Shown here piece by piece: positions 29,686 through 47,524 of a DNA stretch of 64,000 nucleotides. The DNA comes from Desulfonema magnum. GTDB lineage: Bacteria > Desulfobacterota > Desulfobacteria > Desulfobacterales > 4be13. The DNA is taken from assembly GCF_017377395.1 (NCBI RefSeq), contig NZ_CP061800.1:3162001-3226000 (forward strand), given 5' to 3'. Position 1 is the stretch's first letter; each line of letters begins with the position of its first letter. The notes under the pieces are model-generated. The model saw only the letters and a program-made list of their open reading frames with translations. It was not told the DNA's origin and did not search any database. The position numbers and the translations under genes were made by a program.

Positions 29686-30315
29686 TCAAGCCTCCTCATC
29701 CGTTGTGGTTATCTCATCCAAATGGTCAAGATCATCCCGGCTGGAAATTACATGATCTACGAGACCATATTTTTGTGCCTCATTACCGGACATAAAAAAG
29801 TCGCGGTCCGTATCCTTTTGGACTCTCTTCAAATCTTTACTGGTATGAAACGCAAGGATTTTATTCAACGTATCCTTCATGCGCAGAATTTCCTTGGCCT
29901 GAATTGCAATATCAGAGGCCTGTCCCTGAGAGCCTCCTATGGGCTGATGAATCATGATTCTTGCATTGGGCAACGCGTAGCGTTTGCCTTTTGTGCCGGC
30001 GGCGAGTAACAAGGCTCCCATACTGGCAGCCTGGCCGATACATACGGTTGCAATATTCGATTTGATGTACTGCATGGTATCATATACGGCCAGACCCGAT
30101 GTGACCACTCCGCCGGGGGAATTAATATAAAAATTTATGTCCTTTTCAGGATCCTCGGATTCAAGAAAGAGGAGTTGCGCAATCAGAAGGTTGGCAACAT
30201 CATCACTTATAGGGGTACCCAGAAATATGATCCTGTCCTTGAGAAGTCTTGAATAGATGTCATAAGCCCGCTCCCCCCTGCTGCTCTGATCTATGACCAT
30301 GGGTATTACTGGCAC
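29686..30315 (-). CDS. clpP: ClpP, proteolytic subunit of ClpXP
   Basis: A 209-residue serine peptidase. Started at GTG 30315, seven bases after AAGGAG; this gives the usual [14 protein letters not shown] N-terminus, and the frame open to 30369 is ignored. The catalytic Ser is in [11 protein letters not shown], the His in IMIHQPIGG, and the Asp in DTDRDFFM. It is in the order tig-clpP-clpX-lon, common in bacteria. Confidence 0.97.
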   Translation of the reverse strand: MPVIPMVIDQSSRGERAYDIYSRLLKDRIIFLGTPISDDVANLLIAQLLFLESEDPEKDINFYINSPGGVVTSGLAVYDTMQYIKSNIATVCIGQAASMGALLLAAGTKGKRYALPNARIMIHQPIGGSQGQASDIAIQAKEILRMKDTLNKILAFHTSKDLKRVQKDTDRDFFMSGNEAQKYGLVDHVISSRDDLDHLDEITTTDEEA

Positions 30316-30412
30316 GAATAATCTCCTTATATGGTTGCTTTCTAAGTATCTGAATGTCTGTCTGTTCAATCCGGGATAACCGAATGAGCCGACATTCAGA
30401 CACTTATTCAGG

Positions 30413-31705
30413 TTATCCTTTTTCTTCTACAATAGTGCTGTTTTCAATAATAAGACGGACGACCTGTTTTTCAAGCAAGGCATGTTTGAAATAGTTAAAT
30501 TCCTCTTCATTCTGCTTATAATGATTTCTTAACTCAGCAGATGTTTTGTTAAGGGCCTGGGCCATCTCTTTTAAAGCATTTTCCACTTCTTCATCAGAGA
30601 CAGTCATCTTTTCCTGTTCAATCAGCTTGTTCAGTATCAGGCGGCGTTTGGACTGCTTTACTGCGGTGTCACGGTATTTTGCAGAAAGCACTTCCTTTGT
30701 AAATCCCTGCTCTTCCATACTGGTATTCTGATAGGTCAGGGATCTGTCGATTTCCGAGATGATGCCTTCCAGTTCGTACTCGGTCATCACATCAGGCACT
30801 TCAAAGTCTGTCTTTTCGAGGAGTGCCTCAAAAATCTGTTCAGCCTGTTCCTGCTCAGTCCGCTTTTCATATCCCTGCTTGAGATCAGCAATGATCTCAT
30901 CTTTCAGTTCATCCAGGGTTTGTTTGCCAAATCGTTTTGCCAATTCATCATTGACTTCAGGGAGAATTTCTTGTTTGATTTCTCTGAGTGACACCTGAAA
31001 GGCGATATCAAGATTTGCAAACTTGTCATTGGGATAGGATTCAGGGAAAGAAATGTTTATTTCCTTTGTCTCCCCGGAATTCATGCCGATGAGCTGGTCA
31101 TCAAAATCTTTCAGAATCTGGTTCATGCCGACTTTCATCAGAAAATTTTCTGTTTTAGGAGTTTCTGCAAAGGGTTTTCCGTCTTTAAATCCCTCAAAAT
31201 CAATAAGCGCCAAATCTCCTTCCCTGACAGCCCTGTCCTCTTCAAGCGGTTGCTGCTGTGCCATGGCTTTTCGAAGCCTCTCAAACTGCTCTTCCACGGC
31301 TTCGTCAGTTATCGTGTAAATATTTTTTTTGATGGTCAGTCCTTTGAAATCAATATCCCCGATTTCAGGTGACTGCTCAATCGTCACATCATATTTATAA
31401 GGTTGTTCAGGCTCCATCTCAGGAGGATCAATCAGGGGATTTCCTATGTATTTGAGATCATTTTCCCTGATTGCGGCTTCAAAGGATTCCTGAATCAGCT
31501 TGGAGGATATCTCAGCCGTCACAGTTTTCTTATACAGTCTTTCCAGAACGGAACGGGGGACTTTTCCAGGTCGAAACCCTTTTACTTTTGCTGTCTTACC
31601 GAGTTCTTTATAGGCATTATTCAGTTCACGGGTAACCTCCTCTTCGGGAATTTCAATATGCAGCACCTTTTTTACGGTACTCACTTCCTCTACACTAACT
31701 TGCAT
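30413..31705 (-). CDS. tig: Trigger factor, ribosome-associated chaperone
   Basis: A 430-residue protein started at the ATG at 31705, which has AGGAACG upstream. The longer frame to 31891 merely translates the antisense of tRNA-Leu. The N-terminal ribosome-binding domain has the signature [12 protein letters not shown] central FKBP-like PPIase domain (about 150-245) and a helical C-terminal chaperone domain follow. It assists folding of nascent chains and is first in the tig-clpP-clpX-lon series, 97 bp ahead of clpP. Confidence 0.96.
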   Translation of the reverse strand: MQVSVEEVSTVKKVLHIEIPEEEVTRELNNAYKELGKTAKVKGFRPGKVPRSVLERLYKKTVTAEISSKLIQESFEAAIRENDLKYIGNPLIDPPEMEPEQPYKYDVTIEQSPEIGDIDFKGLTIKKNIYTITDEAVEEQFERLRKAMAQQQPLEEDRAVREGDLALIDFEGFKDGKPFAETPKTENFLMKVGMNQILKDFDDQLIGMNSGETKEINISFPESYPNDKFANLDIAFQVSLREIKQEILPEVNDELAKRFGKQTLDELKDEIIADLKQGYEKRTEQEQAEQIFEALLEKTDFEVPDVMTEYELEGIISEIDRSLTYQNTSMEEQGFTKEVLSAKYRDTAVKQSKRRLILNKLIEQEKMTVSDEEVENALKEMAQALNKTSAELRNHYKQNEEEFNYFKHALLEKQVVRLIIENSTIVEEKG

Positions 31706-31810
31706 GACGTTCCTTTCTGGTATTTTTTTTAGTTGAGGCATTCTCTGCAGCGCCTCTGCAAGAAAGACAAACTCCCGATAAATTCGGTTCGTGTCTTCAG
31801 GTATTTTAAT

Positions 31811-31897
<87 letters not shown>

Positions 31898-32909
31898 ATA
31901 TCATTATGTTCTATATTACACACCGACAAACTAAAATTCAATAAGAATGAACTTTTTTTTAATATAAATGTTATCAAACATTAAAATCAAATGTAATATC
32001 AAATTATATTTGTGTCAAGAAAAATTGAAGGAAAGCACTTGATATGTCAATATTTTGCAAGCTGTATATATAAGAAATATTTTTTATAAATAGTAATGGT
32101 TACTATAAGTATCTATTTCAAAAGCATTTAAAAAATGAATATCTGTAATGCTTAAAAAATAAAGCGTGTTATCTCTGTTTTTAGAAAAACTGTGACAGCT
32201 TATTATTTTTCAGCATGAAAATACATTCTGAAAAAATCGGATTCTTTATTGGCATCCTTTACAAAAGCTGAAAAGTAGTTTACACTTTTTCCGGGCTGTA
32301 AAACAATTTGCGAAATTGTTTTACAGTGAAGCGTAAACTGTCAAATGAAAGATGCTTTTTTATTTTTATAATATGTTCATGCACGGGGGTGAAAAAATCC
32401 GATTTTTCATGACTGCTTATATGAAAGTTCGGAGTGCAAAAATTAAGCGAAGCGGTTTTTTGCAGAGACCTTCATGCCTCGTTGTGACCGGCAGGTCATG
32501 GCCGCTTATATGAAAGTGTCCGAAGTGACTAAAGTTAATAAAGTGACTGAAGTTAATAAAGTGACTGAAGTTAAAAGTTCTTTCATGTTTCGTCGTGAGC
32601 GGACCGTTCATGGCCGTTTATATTAATTTTTTGTTTTCAAAATAACATGTTGTGTGCTTCAGGGCCGCTTTGGGAAATATACAATCTGCTGAATATATGA
32701 TCTCCCAGTCACAACAAGCCATGGCATTCGGGGCAATTGACAAATTGCAAATTACAACTCACAAATGTATGTTAAAAAAAATAATCTGCTTAAACACTGT
32801 CATATAAATATATTATACGATTTTTTCCAAAAAAATATCAGAAATAAACAATTTTTTTAAAATATAGTCTTGCATAAATAAAAAAAGTGTGTTAGACAAA
32901 TTTTTTAAT
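31898..32909. other. One-kilobase AT-rich intergenic region with repeats
   Basis: No gene is seen. 32240-32386 is a second copy of the hairpin element at 17371 (AAAACAATTTGCGAAATTGTTTT core). 32525-32578 holds three 18-bp repeats of AAAGTGACTGAAGTTAAT. The remainder is strongly AT-rich. Confidence 0.6.
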
Positions 32910-33363
<454 letters not shown>

Positions 33364-33673
33364 AAATCACAAATTACAAATTACAAATCACAAATTACAA
33401 ATCACAAATCACAAATCACAAATCACAAATTACAAATCACAAATTACAAATCACAAATCACAAATTACAAATTACAAATTACAAATTACAAATTACAAAT
33501 TACAAATTACAAATTACAAATTACAAATTACAAATTACAAATTACAAATTATAAATTACAAATTACAAATTACAAATTACAAATTACAAATTACAAATCA
33601 CAAATCACAAATTACAAATCACAAATCACAAATCACAAATTACAAATCACAAATCACAAATCACAAATCACAA
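33364..33673. repeat. Heptamer tandem array (ACAAATC/ACAAATT)n, about 44 units
   Basis: It consists of 7-bp units ACAAATT and ACAAATC in mixed order over 310 bp. It ends about 11 bases before the ribosome site of the next receiver gene. Its sequence differs from the GAAACTN arrays but has the same 7-bp period. The frame through it (33326-33733) is an artefact. Confidence 0.92.
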
Positions 33674-33696
33674 CTTTTTCAGAAGGAGAATACCAA

Positions 33697-34062
33697 ATGT
33701 CTAAGATACTTTTGGTTGAAGATAATGAAATGAATCGGGATATGTTATCGCGGCGACTGAAGCGCAAAGGTTATGAAGTAATTATTGCCACAGACGGGGA
33801 ACAGGGCGTGAGTATGGCAAAGTCAGATTTTCCTGAACTGATCCTGATGGATATGAGTTTGCCAATTTTGGATGGCTGGGAAGCCACACGGCAGCTCAAA
33901 ACAGCGCCAGAAACTCAATCCATTCCGATTATCGCTCTTACTGCCCACGCCATGGCCGGGGACCGGGACAAGGCTATGGACGCAGGCTGTGACGACTATG
34001 ATACCAAGCCGATTGAATTGCCCAGGCTCCTGGGTAAGATGAAAACCCTTTTGGAAAAATAA
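33697..34062 (+). CDS. Single-domain response regulator
   Basis: A 121-residue receiver with EDN acidic motif, acceptor Asp52 in LILMDMSLPILDG, Thr in IALTAHA and Lys in TKPIELPRL. This pattern is typical of receivers that partner with hybrid kinases. The ribosome site is AGAAGGAGAATACCAA. It is followed by the HsdR-N-like gene five bases later, and the receiver-kinase at 35130 is a possible partner. Confidence 0.92.
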   Translation: MSKILLVEDNEMNRDMLSRRLKRKGYEVIIATDGEQGVSMAKSDFPELILMDMSLPILDGWEATRQLKTAPETQSIPIIALTAHAMAGDRDKAMDAGCDDYDTKPIELPRLLGKMKTLLEK

Positions 34063-34067
34063 AAAAA

Positions 34068-34580
34068 ATGATTAATGATTTTGTCACAGGAAAAGAACTG
34101 CCGGAAATCGGGGCAGAAGCAAACCGTCAGGCAGTTGAACGGTTTCTTGTAAATGAAAAAGGATTTGCCAAAGAAGATATTGAAGTGGATGCTGATATTG
34201 AGATGACTGTCGCGGGCCAACCCTATAAATCAAAAACAGACCTTGTGGTTTGTGTAAACAGCATACGGTTTATGGCAATCAAATGTGCGGCAGGGTCATT
34301 GGGATCCAGAGAAAGAGAAATTCTTGCCGCGTCCAGACTTCTTGACAAATACCAAATCCCTTTTTCTGTTGCTTCGGATGGCAACACCGCCATTGTGCTG
34401 GATACGGTTTCAGGAAAAAAAATTGGTAAGGGACTGGATGCAATTCCTTCCAGGCATGAAGCTGAGGAAAAATTAAAATCGCTGAACCTTGTTCCTTTCC
34501 CAAAAGAACGTCTTGAACGGGAACGTCTCATTTTTCGTTCATATGACAGCATGAATGTAAACCGCAGTGTGTCAGGTTAA
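34068..34580 (+). CDS. HsdR N-terminal-domain-like protein (PD-(D/E)XK-type fold)
   Basis: A 170-residue protein resembling the stand-alone type I restriction HsdR N-terminal domain family (GAEANRQAVERFLVNEKGF, DIEVDADIEM, SKTDLVVCVNSIRFMAIKC). The nuclease-like core may be D...xxK with Asp in KTDLVV and a Lys in IKC. It lacks the HsdR helicase, and no HsdM/HsdS is nearby, so it is not a restriction system. It is directly coupled to the upstream receiver, and there is no strong ribosome site. Its function is unknown. Confidence 0.7.
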   Translation: MINDFVTGKELPEIGAEANRQAVERFLVNEKGFAKEDIEVDADIEMTVAGQPYKSKTDLVVCVNSIRFMAIKCAAGSLGSREREILAASRLLDKYQIPFSVASDGNTAIVLDTVSGKKIGKGLDAIPSRHEAEEKLKSLNLVPFPKERLERERLIFRSYDSMNVNRSVSG

Positions 34581-35129
34581 GCGGATACAAAACATATCGT
34601 CTCCTGTTTGTGACGGATAAATGCAGAAACAAGGCATGCATTGTCTCTGCATTTATTGTTCAGATTTACCATTATAAACGCTCATGAAAAAACCGGTTTT
34701 TCCACCCCCGGTCATGAAAATATGTGGCGAAAGCAGCTATGTACAGGACAAAAAAAGATGAGCAACAAAGAAACCCGGCTTTTTCCGACGGGGGAAGGTG
34801 TCCCGTCCGGGAAAAAAAGCCGGGTTTCTTCCCGCACCGCAACTTTCTGTCCTGTACACAGCGAAAGCAGACAAAAAACCTGGCCTTTCAAAATGTATTT
34901 TCATGGTAAAAAAATGGAACACGATGAATTAAATTACAGATAATGCAAACACACAAAATTTTACATATGCGCTGAGGGGAACAGATAAAATGAGGTGTTG
35001 CCGAGTGATATAATAATCTGAGCCTAACTGATTTAAATAATATAATAACGTAAAATGGCGGCAAAGACTTGGCAGAAGAAGTTTTAAACACAGGATAATT
35101 CTATGGCTGAGTGCAAGCGCTTAATTTTT
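34581..35129. other. Intergenic region with a TGTACAGGACA-ended hairpin element
   Basis: 34739-34861 has ends TGTACAGGACAAAAAA and TTTCTGTCCTGTACA around AAAGAAACCCGGCTTTTTCC / AAAAAGCCGGGTTTCTTCCC. A second, smaller AAAAAACCGGTTTTT palindrome is at about 34685. The open frames here follow from the palindrome and are not called. Confidence 0.6.
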
Positions 35130-36428
35130 TTAAAATTTTTCCGGACCTGTTCTGTGACAGTTCTGCCGAAAAATTTGGGCCTTCCAAGGTAACCTCACAG
35201 TGAAACGGCTTCCTTTGCCAGCTTCACTGCTGACAGAAATATTCCCTCCATGCAGTTTTGCCATATTATATGCCAATACCAGACCGAGTCCTGTTCCTTC
35301 ATATCTCCGGGAAAGTCCGCTATCCAATTGGAGGAACGGTCGGAACAGCCGCGCCATGTCTTCTTTGGCGATACCGATCCCTGTATCCCAAATCGTAAAA
35401 TATATCACCTGCTTCTCTGAATCAGCTTTGGTTTCCAAGCCGATGGACCCCCCTTTCGGAGTAAACTTGACAGCATTGCTCAACAAATGCACAAGAATTT
35501 GTTTCACACGGCGTTCATCCGCCTGAATAACGACGGCATCACGGTCAACAGACGAAAAAATTTTCAAGTGTTTTTTTTCAGCGTTTTTTCTAATAAGTTC
35601 CAGACTTGCTGAACATATGCTCCCTGTGCTGACCGGAGTAATTTTCAGTTCCAACTCTCCTGCGCTGATCTGAGCAAAATTCAAAATATCATTGATCAGT
35701 TCAAGCAGATGACGACCGCTTTTTTCAATAGAAACAACAGCTTCTTGCTGTTCCTGGCTCAAAGTCCCCAGAAGACCGCTATTTAATGCGGATGAGAATC
35801 CCAAAATAGGATTCAGAGGCGTGCGAAGTTCATGGCTTATTGTTGAAAGAAAATCATCTTTCAGCCGAAGCGCCTTTGCCAGTTCCGCATTTGATATGCT
35901 CAGTTCGGCAGTGCGTTCCTGAACCCGGACTTCCAAATGATCATGCGCTTTCTGTAATGCTTCCTCTGCCCGTTTTCGCTCTATAACTTCCTGCTGAAGC
36001 AGAATGTTTTTTTCCTCAAGACACTTTTGTAGATTTCGCAGTGTCAGATGGGTCTGAACACGGGCCAGCACCTCTTCAGGCTGAAACGGTTTGGTAATAT
36101 AATCCACGCCGCCCATGGAAAACGCTTTTACTTTGTCCGACATTTCATCCAAAGCGCTGAGAAAGATAATGGGAATCTTATGTGTTCTTTCATCTGCTTT
36201 CAATTGGTTGCAGACGTCATACCCGTTCATCTCAGGCATCCTGATGTCCAGCAGAATTATATCCGGGGGACTGGCTCCTGCGGCTTTGATTGCCATTGCT
36301 CCGTTAGTGACACTGCGCACTTTATATCCCTGTCCCTTTAGTATGTCAGACAGAAGATGCAGGATAGCTACTGTATCATCAACGATCAGAATATCAGATT
36401 TGGCCGGGTCAGACGGAGGGATATTCAT
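35130..36428 (-). CDS. Receiver-histidine kinase (REC-HisKA-HATPase)
   Basis: A 432-residue soluble protein from the ATG at 36428, which has AAAGGAGAAAAGCAA upstream; the longer frame runs into a hairpin repeat. An N-terminal receiver (acceptor Asp in IILLDIRMPEMNGYDV, about 10-130) is followed by a coiled coil (QEVIERKRAEEALQKAHDH). HisKA has the His in STISHELRTPLNP and the HATPase has DTGIGIAKED and GTGLGLVLAYN. With its receiver at the front, its kinase activity is probably controlled by another kinase. It is convergent with the receiver/HsdR-N pair. Confidence 0.92.
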   Translation of the reverse strand: MNIPPSDPAKSDILIVDDTVAILHLLSDILKGQGYKVRSVTNGAMAIKAAGASPPDIILLDIRMPEMNGYDVCNQLKADERTHKIPIIFLSALDEMSDKVKAFSMGGVDYITKPFQPEEVLARVQTHLTLRNLQKCLEEKNILLQQEVIERKRAEEALQKAHDHLEVRVQERTAELSISNAELAKALRLKDDFLSTISHELRTPLNPILGFSSALNSGLLGTLSQEQQEAVVSIEKSGRHLLELINDILNFAQISAGELELKITPVSTGSICSASLELIRKNAEKKHLKIFSSVDRDAVVIQADERRVKQILVHLLSNAVKFTPKGGSIGLETKADSEKQVIYFTIWDTGIGIAKEDMARLFRPFLQLDSGLSRRYEGTGLGLVLAYNMAKLHGGNISVSSEAGKGSRFTVRLPWKAQIFRQNCHRTGPEKF

Positions 36429-37133
36429 TTGCTTTTCTCCTTTTTTTACCGTGAAAATACATTTTGAAAAGCCGGGTTTTTTATCTGAAAATATTTTCAT
36501 AACCGGGGGGCAAAAAACCCGGCTTTTTTATGAGCGTTTATTTGGGTTACACTCGCCAAAGTCATCGCTTGTCAAGTTATGAAAGCTGTTCACTTCACTT
36601 CGAAACACTGTGAAAAATGGCTGGAAAAAATTGTCCGGAGGGGCAAACAGTGAGTTTGTCCTTCCGAAGCAGCAGACATCTCCTTAAAAAAATATATTCT
36701 TCTGAAATGAAAATCAGTCCGGGCCACTTTTTCATAAAAATATCAAAGTGTAAATACAAAAAGCTCTTTATAATTAACCATCTGTTATTATTTTATAAAA
36801 TATTAAAAAAAAAGGATCGGGGAGAAGTTGTCCGAAATCACGCCCTCCCTCTGTCCCCTTAGTTCAAGGGGATTTTCCAACATTTTTGACCAGCTGACAA
36901 CGGGTCCGATTAAACGCCTCGGGCGAAGACCTGTTTTAAGCAGATAACTATCTGAAATAAAAAACACTAATTATCATAAGCAACTGGTTTTCATTACGCT
37001 CAGATCGTTTATCCTTCTTGACACATAACTTAATTTTGATTAGACTATAAAATTTTTAAATAATGAGATTAATATATCATTGAAATTTTTAGACATGCTC
37101 AGTGAGCTTCAAAAGTTACGGAAATCATAAACA
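36429..37133. other. Intergenic region between the kinase and pfaD
   Basis: A hairpin element at about 36440-36535 (AAAAGCCGGGTTTTTTATCT ... CAAAAAACCCGGCTTTTTTA) sits just upstream of the kinase. A CCGGAGGGGCAAACAGTGAG-type half repeat is at about 36636. The rest is AT-rich. No gene is seen. Confidence 0.55.
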
Positions 37134-38855
37134 TTGCAATCATCATTTAAAAACAAAACAACATCAGGCTGGTGGACAAAACCCGAAACCCCGAGCGACA
37201 TATCCGAAACACCCAATCCGGAACCCGGAGATACCGCCATTAAAGCCGCAATTACCAAGGTTACTAATCCTGTATTTTTGGTAAATTTCAAAAAACGAAT
37301 TGCAGCAGCCAGGGGCGGCAGAATCTCCGTGGGCGATCCCCGATCTTTAAATTGCCAATTACCGGAAGATGCCTATCCGTTATGCGCGTATGCGCCTCCG
37401 CTCCGCCCTGAAAACCTGGGGGACCCGCTCTTCAAAAAAACTTATGGTCTTCGGTATGCCTACATCGCAGGGGCCATGGCAAACGCCATCACATCCGTAA
37501 ACATGGTTGAACAGATGGGAAAAGCGGGAATGATGGGTTTTTTTGGCGCGGCCGGCCTTTCCCTTAATGAGGTTGAGGCTGCCATTGTCAGACTACAGAA
37601 CCTCGGGGGAATACAAGATTCTTTTACAGCAGGTCATCCGGAAAGATTTCCTTTTGGTTTTAATCTGATTCACAGCCCTAACGACCCTGAGCTTGAGGCA
37701 TCGCTGGTTGATCTGTATCTGAGGCGGGGAATACGTGTGGTCAGCGCATCAGCCTATATGGACCTCACGCTTCCTCTTGTCCGTTTCCGTATTAAGGGAA
37801 TCTGTCGTGACGAAAACGGCAGGGTTGTCTGTCCCAACAAAGTCGTTGCAAAAGTTTCAAGGATTGAAGTTGCCAGGAAATTTTTTTCTCCCCCGCCGGC
37901 AAAGCTTCTGACACAACTCATTGAAAAGCAGATGATTACAAGGGAAGAGGCCGCACTCGCAGAATTCGTGCCCATGGCCGAAGACCTGACGGCAGAAGCA
38001 GATTCCGGGGGGCATACAGATAACAGACCTGCAATTTCCCTTCTGCCCACCATCATTGCCGTGCGTAATGAACTGGCTGAAAAATACAAGTATGAAACCC
38101 CTCCTCGCGTGGGACTTGGCGGCGGGATATCCACACCGGAATCAACCGCGGCCGCTTTTGCCATGGGGGCAGCCTATGTGCTGACAGGGTCTGTGAATCA
38201 TGCCTGCGTGGAAGCCGGTACGTCGGAAACTGTTCGCCAAATGCTTGCGGATGCCCGGCAGGCTGATCTTGTCATGGCTCCTGCCGCGGATATGTTTGAA
38301 ATGGGCGTAAAAGTCCAGGTATTAAAACGCGGAACCATGTTCCCGTTCCGCGCGGCCAAATTATATGATTTATATTGCAATTACAGCAGTCTTGAAGATA
38401 TCCCCGCAAATCAGCAAGCCATTCTGGAACGGGATTTTTTCCGATGCAGTCTTGAGGAAGAATGGGAACAGACAAAGTCCTTTTTCAACAAACAGGATCC
38501 CGGACAGATTATCCGGGCTGAAAAAGATCCCAAACATAAGATGGCCCTTGTTTTTCGCTCTTATCTCGGACAATCCTCAAAATGGGCCACTCACGGAGAA
38601 CCTTCAAGAAAAATTGATTATCAGATATGGTGCGGTCCCGCGCTGGGCGCGTTTAACGAATGGGTAAAAGGAACATTTCTTGAAAAACCGGAGAACCGGA
38701 AAACCGTTACTATTGCAATGAATCTTCTTCTTGGCTCGGCCGTTGTCACTCGTGCAAACTGGCTTCGTAATCAAGGGGTTATGCTGCCGCCCGGAGCTGG
38801 CAAATTTTCTCCGGAAGCGCTTTCAAAAATATATGACTTGCTAGGCCAAGAATGA
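37134..38855 (+). CDS. pfaD: PfaD-type enoyl reductase of a polyunsaturated-lipid/PKS synthase
   Basis: A 573-residue protein of the PfaD family (FMN-dependent 2-nitropropane-dioxygenase-like TIM barrel) that acts in trans as the enoyl reductase of Pfa-type synthases. Family blocks are visible: YAYIAGAMANAITSVNMVE, GFFGAAGLSLNEVEAAI, GLGGGISTPESTAAAFAMGA and YVLTGSVNHACVEAGTS. Length matches the family. The start is TTG 37134 with only a weak ribosome site, and residues 1-50 are poorly conserved, so it may begin later. It is paired with the pfaA-like gene 200 bp downstream. Confidence 0.88.
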   Translation: MQSSFKNKTTSGWWTKPETPSDISETPNPEPGDTAIKAAITKVTNPVFLVNFKKRIAAARGGRISVGDPRSLNCQLPEDAYPLCAYAPPLRPENLGDPLFKKTYGLRYAYIAGAMANAITSVNMVEQMGKAGMMGFFGAAGLSLNEVEAAIVRLQNLGGIQDSFTAGHPERFPFGFNLIHSPNDPELEASLVDLYLRRGIRVVSASAYMDLTLPLVRFRIKGICRDENGRVVCPNKVVAKVSRIEVARKFFSPPPAKLLTQLIEKQMITREEAALAEFVPMAEDLTAEADSGGHTDNRPAISLLPTIIAVRNELAEKYKYETPPRVGLGGGISTPESTAAAFAMGAAYVLTGSVNHACVEAGTSETVRQMLADARQADLVMAPAADMFEMGVKVQVLKRGTMFPFRAAKLYDLYCNYSSLEDIPANQQAILERDFFRCSLEEEWEQTKSFFNKQDPGQIIRAEKDPKHKMALVFRSYLGQSSKWATHGEPSRKIDYQIWCGPALGAFNEWVKGTFLEKPENRKTVTIAMNLLLGSAVVTRANWLRNQGVMLPPGAGKFSPEALSKIYDLLGQE

Positions 38856-38885
38856 TAGTGAGCAACATGGGGCAGTGACAGAAAA

Positions 38886-38973
38886 ATAATCAGCAGATCA
38901 AAACGTTCCGGGATTCTCCCTGAGGAGGGAATCCCGGTTCGGATTTCTTAAGTCTTTTGATTCGCTGATTATT
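38886..38973. repeat. Nested inverted repeat between pfaD and the megasynthase gene
   Basis: The inner perfect hairpin (38908-38937, CCGGGATTCTCCCT...) sits within outer arms AATAATCAGCAGATCAAAA and TTTTGATTCGCTGATTATT. It lacks a clean T-run after the inner stem and is possibly an attenuator or repeat element. Confidence 0.6.
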
Positions 38974-39057
38974 ATTTTTTTGTGTCCTTTAAATTCAGAA
39001 ATGCTGAAAATATGTTCACTATAAACTGGAAACCCAATAAAAACAGATGATAGAGAT

Positions 39058-45891
<6,834 letters not shown>

Positions 45892-46650
45892 ATACCCGGA
45901 CAAAACCTTTCCAGCGTTTTTTTCCGGAGTGCGAAAATTTTATTTTCGCAAGCTTGATTTCCGGAGTTATGTAGTTGCCTAATAGTTGCGTAGGTTGGGT
46001 TTGGCCCGCAATCTGCATGGATGGGTGATAAGCAGGGATTTCAGATCAGAGGTATGAAAAAATCCTTGTTTATCACTCATCCGTGCAGATCAGATGCAGA
46101 AAATGCCGGGTTTCGTTCCTCAATCCAACCGACATGACCAGATGACTGGTTTGGATATCCCGCGGGAGTGAGAACATTCTTTCGCATGGTCAGATTGATA
46201 AATCCGAACCATTCGCCGCTGTCGGATTTCCCAATCCAAGAGGAGCAAAAAGTCCCTCCTGCATTCCCGCACAATGTGTGAAAACAAGACACCATCCGGA
46301 TTTTTCAATCCAACGTGAAAATAATAAAATCATATAATTTTAAAGTGTTGTGGTTATCACCTGAAAATTCTCCAGTTTTTTTTGTCACATTTCCGGAATA
46401 TGACACGACAAATATAAGTGAAGCGTGAAAATCAGCAGATCGAAAAGTTTTCGGACTGTGCGCGGTGCGGCAAAGAAACCCGGCTTTTTTTCCGGGACGG
46501 GGCGCTCTCCCCCGCGGGAAAAAGCCGGGTTTCTCCCCTGTCTCGCCGTGTCCGCCCCGTGACAGCCCGAAAACTTTTCGATCTGCTGAACGTATCTGAT
46601 CCTGACAACTCAGGTGATGAACTTCGTCAAACAGAAAAAGGAGGGAGAAG
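45892..46650. repeat. Intergenic region with three inverted-repeat elements
   Basis: 45924-45952 is a CCGGAGTGCGAAAATTTTAT hairpin. 46011-46090 has 30-bp arms (ATCTGCATGGATGGGTGATA...). 46433-46588 has 22-bp arms beginning CAGCAGATCGAAAAGTTTTC around AAAGAAACCCGGCTTTTTTT / AAAAAGCCGGGTTTCTCCCC. Short frames at 46077-46308 are not supported. Confidence 0.6.
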
Positions 46651-47172
46651 ATGAACAAGAAATTACATGATCGTATGGAAGTTATGCAGGGAGATATAAC
46701 AAAGCCTGACGTTGACGCCATCGTGAATGCGGCGAACAATTCGCTGCTGGGAGGAGGCGGTGTGGACGGGGCAATTCACAGCGCCGCAGGACCGGAGCTT
46801 CTCGCTGAATGCCGCACCATCGGAGGATGTCCCACTGGCGAGGCGAGAATAACCAAAGGCTATCGCCTGCCTGCCCAGTATATCATTCACACTGTGGGAC
46901 CGGTCTGTAGCGGAAAGCCCCGGGACAGCAAGCTGCTGACTTCGTGCTGTCAAAACAGCCTTCAGCTTGCTGTTGAAAACAATGTTTCGACCATTGCATT
47001 TCCGGCTGTCAGTTGCGGTGTTTACGGCTATCCCATAAAAGACGCGTGCAAAATTGCCGTGGATACCGCCGCCGCGTTTCTCAAAGAGAACCTGTCTGTG
47101 AAAAAGGTCATATTTATCCAATTCTCATCTGAAAACTATGATGTTTACATGGATTATCTTAACTCACTGTAA
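46651..47172 (+). CDS. Macrodomain (ADP-ribose-binding) protein, O-acetyl-ADP-ribose deacetylase type
   Basis: A 173-residue single macrodomain. QGDITKPDVDAIVNAANNSL and GGGGVDGAIHSAAGPEL form the ADP-ribose pocket. ARITKGYRLPAQYIIHTVGP and FPAVSCGVYGYP complete the fold. It resembles YmdB-type enzymes that hydrolyse O-acetyl-ADP-ribose or remove mono-ADP-ribose. The ribosome site AAAGGAGGGAGAAG is strong. It is probably monocistronic, between repeat-rich gaps; its physiological substrate is not evident. Confidence 0.93.
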   Translation: MNKKLHDRMEVMQGDITKPDVDAIVNAANNSLLGGGGVDGAIHSAAGPELLAECRTIGGCPTGEARITKGYRLPAQYIIHTVGPVCSGKPRDSKLLTSCCQNSLQLAVENNVSTIAFPAVSCGVYGYPIKDACKIAVDTAAAFLKENLSVKKVIFIQFSSENYDVYMDYLNSL

Positions 47173-47251
47173 AAAACAGAAGTGTCAGGTGTCAGGCGTT
47201 AGAAAATTTGTAAAAATTCACCGTCTGTTTAAACTCCCAACGCATTCTCGT

Positions 47252-47476
47252 TTATTTGAAAAACAACAAATCCGAGCGAGCTGATCCTGAATTTTCCAAT
47301 CTGACAGGAACAGCCTCAGAAGACTGTTTCTGATCAGCGTTTTTTTTATCTGTCATCTGCCATGCCTGGAGAATCAGTTCCGCATTCGGAGGGATATCCT
47401 TCAGATATTTGTATTGAAGGAAAATGAGACCCCCGAAAATGAGTATCATTATGACTGAAAAAAGAACGAATTCCAT
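47252..47476 (-). CDS. Small single-pass membrane protein, hypothetical
   Basis: A 74-residue frame from the ATG at 47476, starting MEFVLFSVIMILIFGGLIFL. It has one N-terminal membrane helix and a polar tail with no recognised domain. A longer start at 47524 has no better ribosome site. It is convergent with the macrodomain gene. Could be real but orphan; support is only the membrane-helix pattern. Confidence 0.4.
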   Translation of the reverse strand: MEFVLFSVIMILIFGGLIFLQYKYLKDIPPNAELILQAWQMTDKKNADQKQSSEAVPVRLENSGSARSDLLFFK

Positions 47477-47524
47477 AATAGCCCTGCCTTTGCCTGAAAA
47501 TTTGGTAAGCTGAACATCCTGCAT

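Noticed and set aside
34068..34580. Type I restriction system
   Set aside because: Only an HsdR-N-like domain is present. No helicase, methylase or specificity subunit is found.
46077..46308. Two short minus-strand frames of 62-72 residues
   Set aside because: They have no ribosome site or domain and overlap an inverted-repeat element; composition does not support coding.
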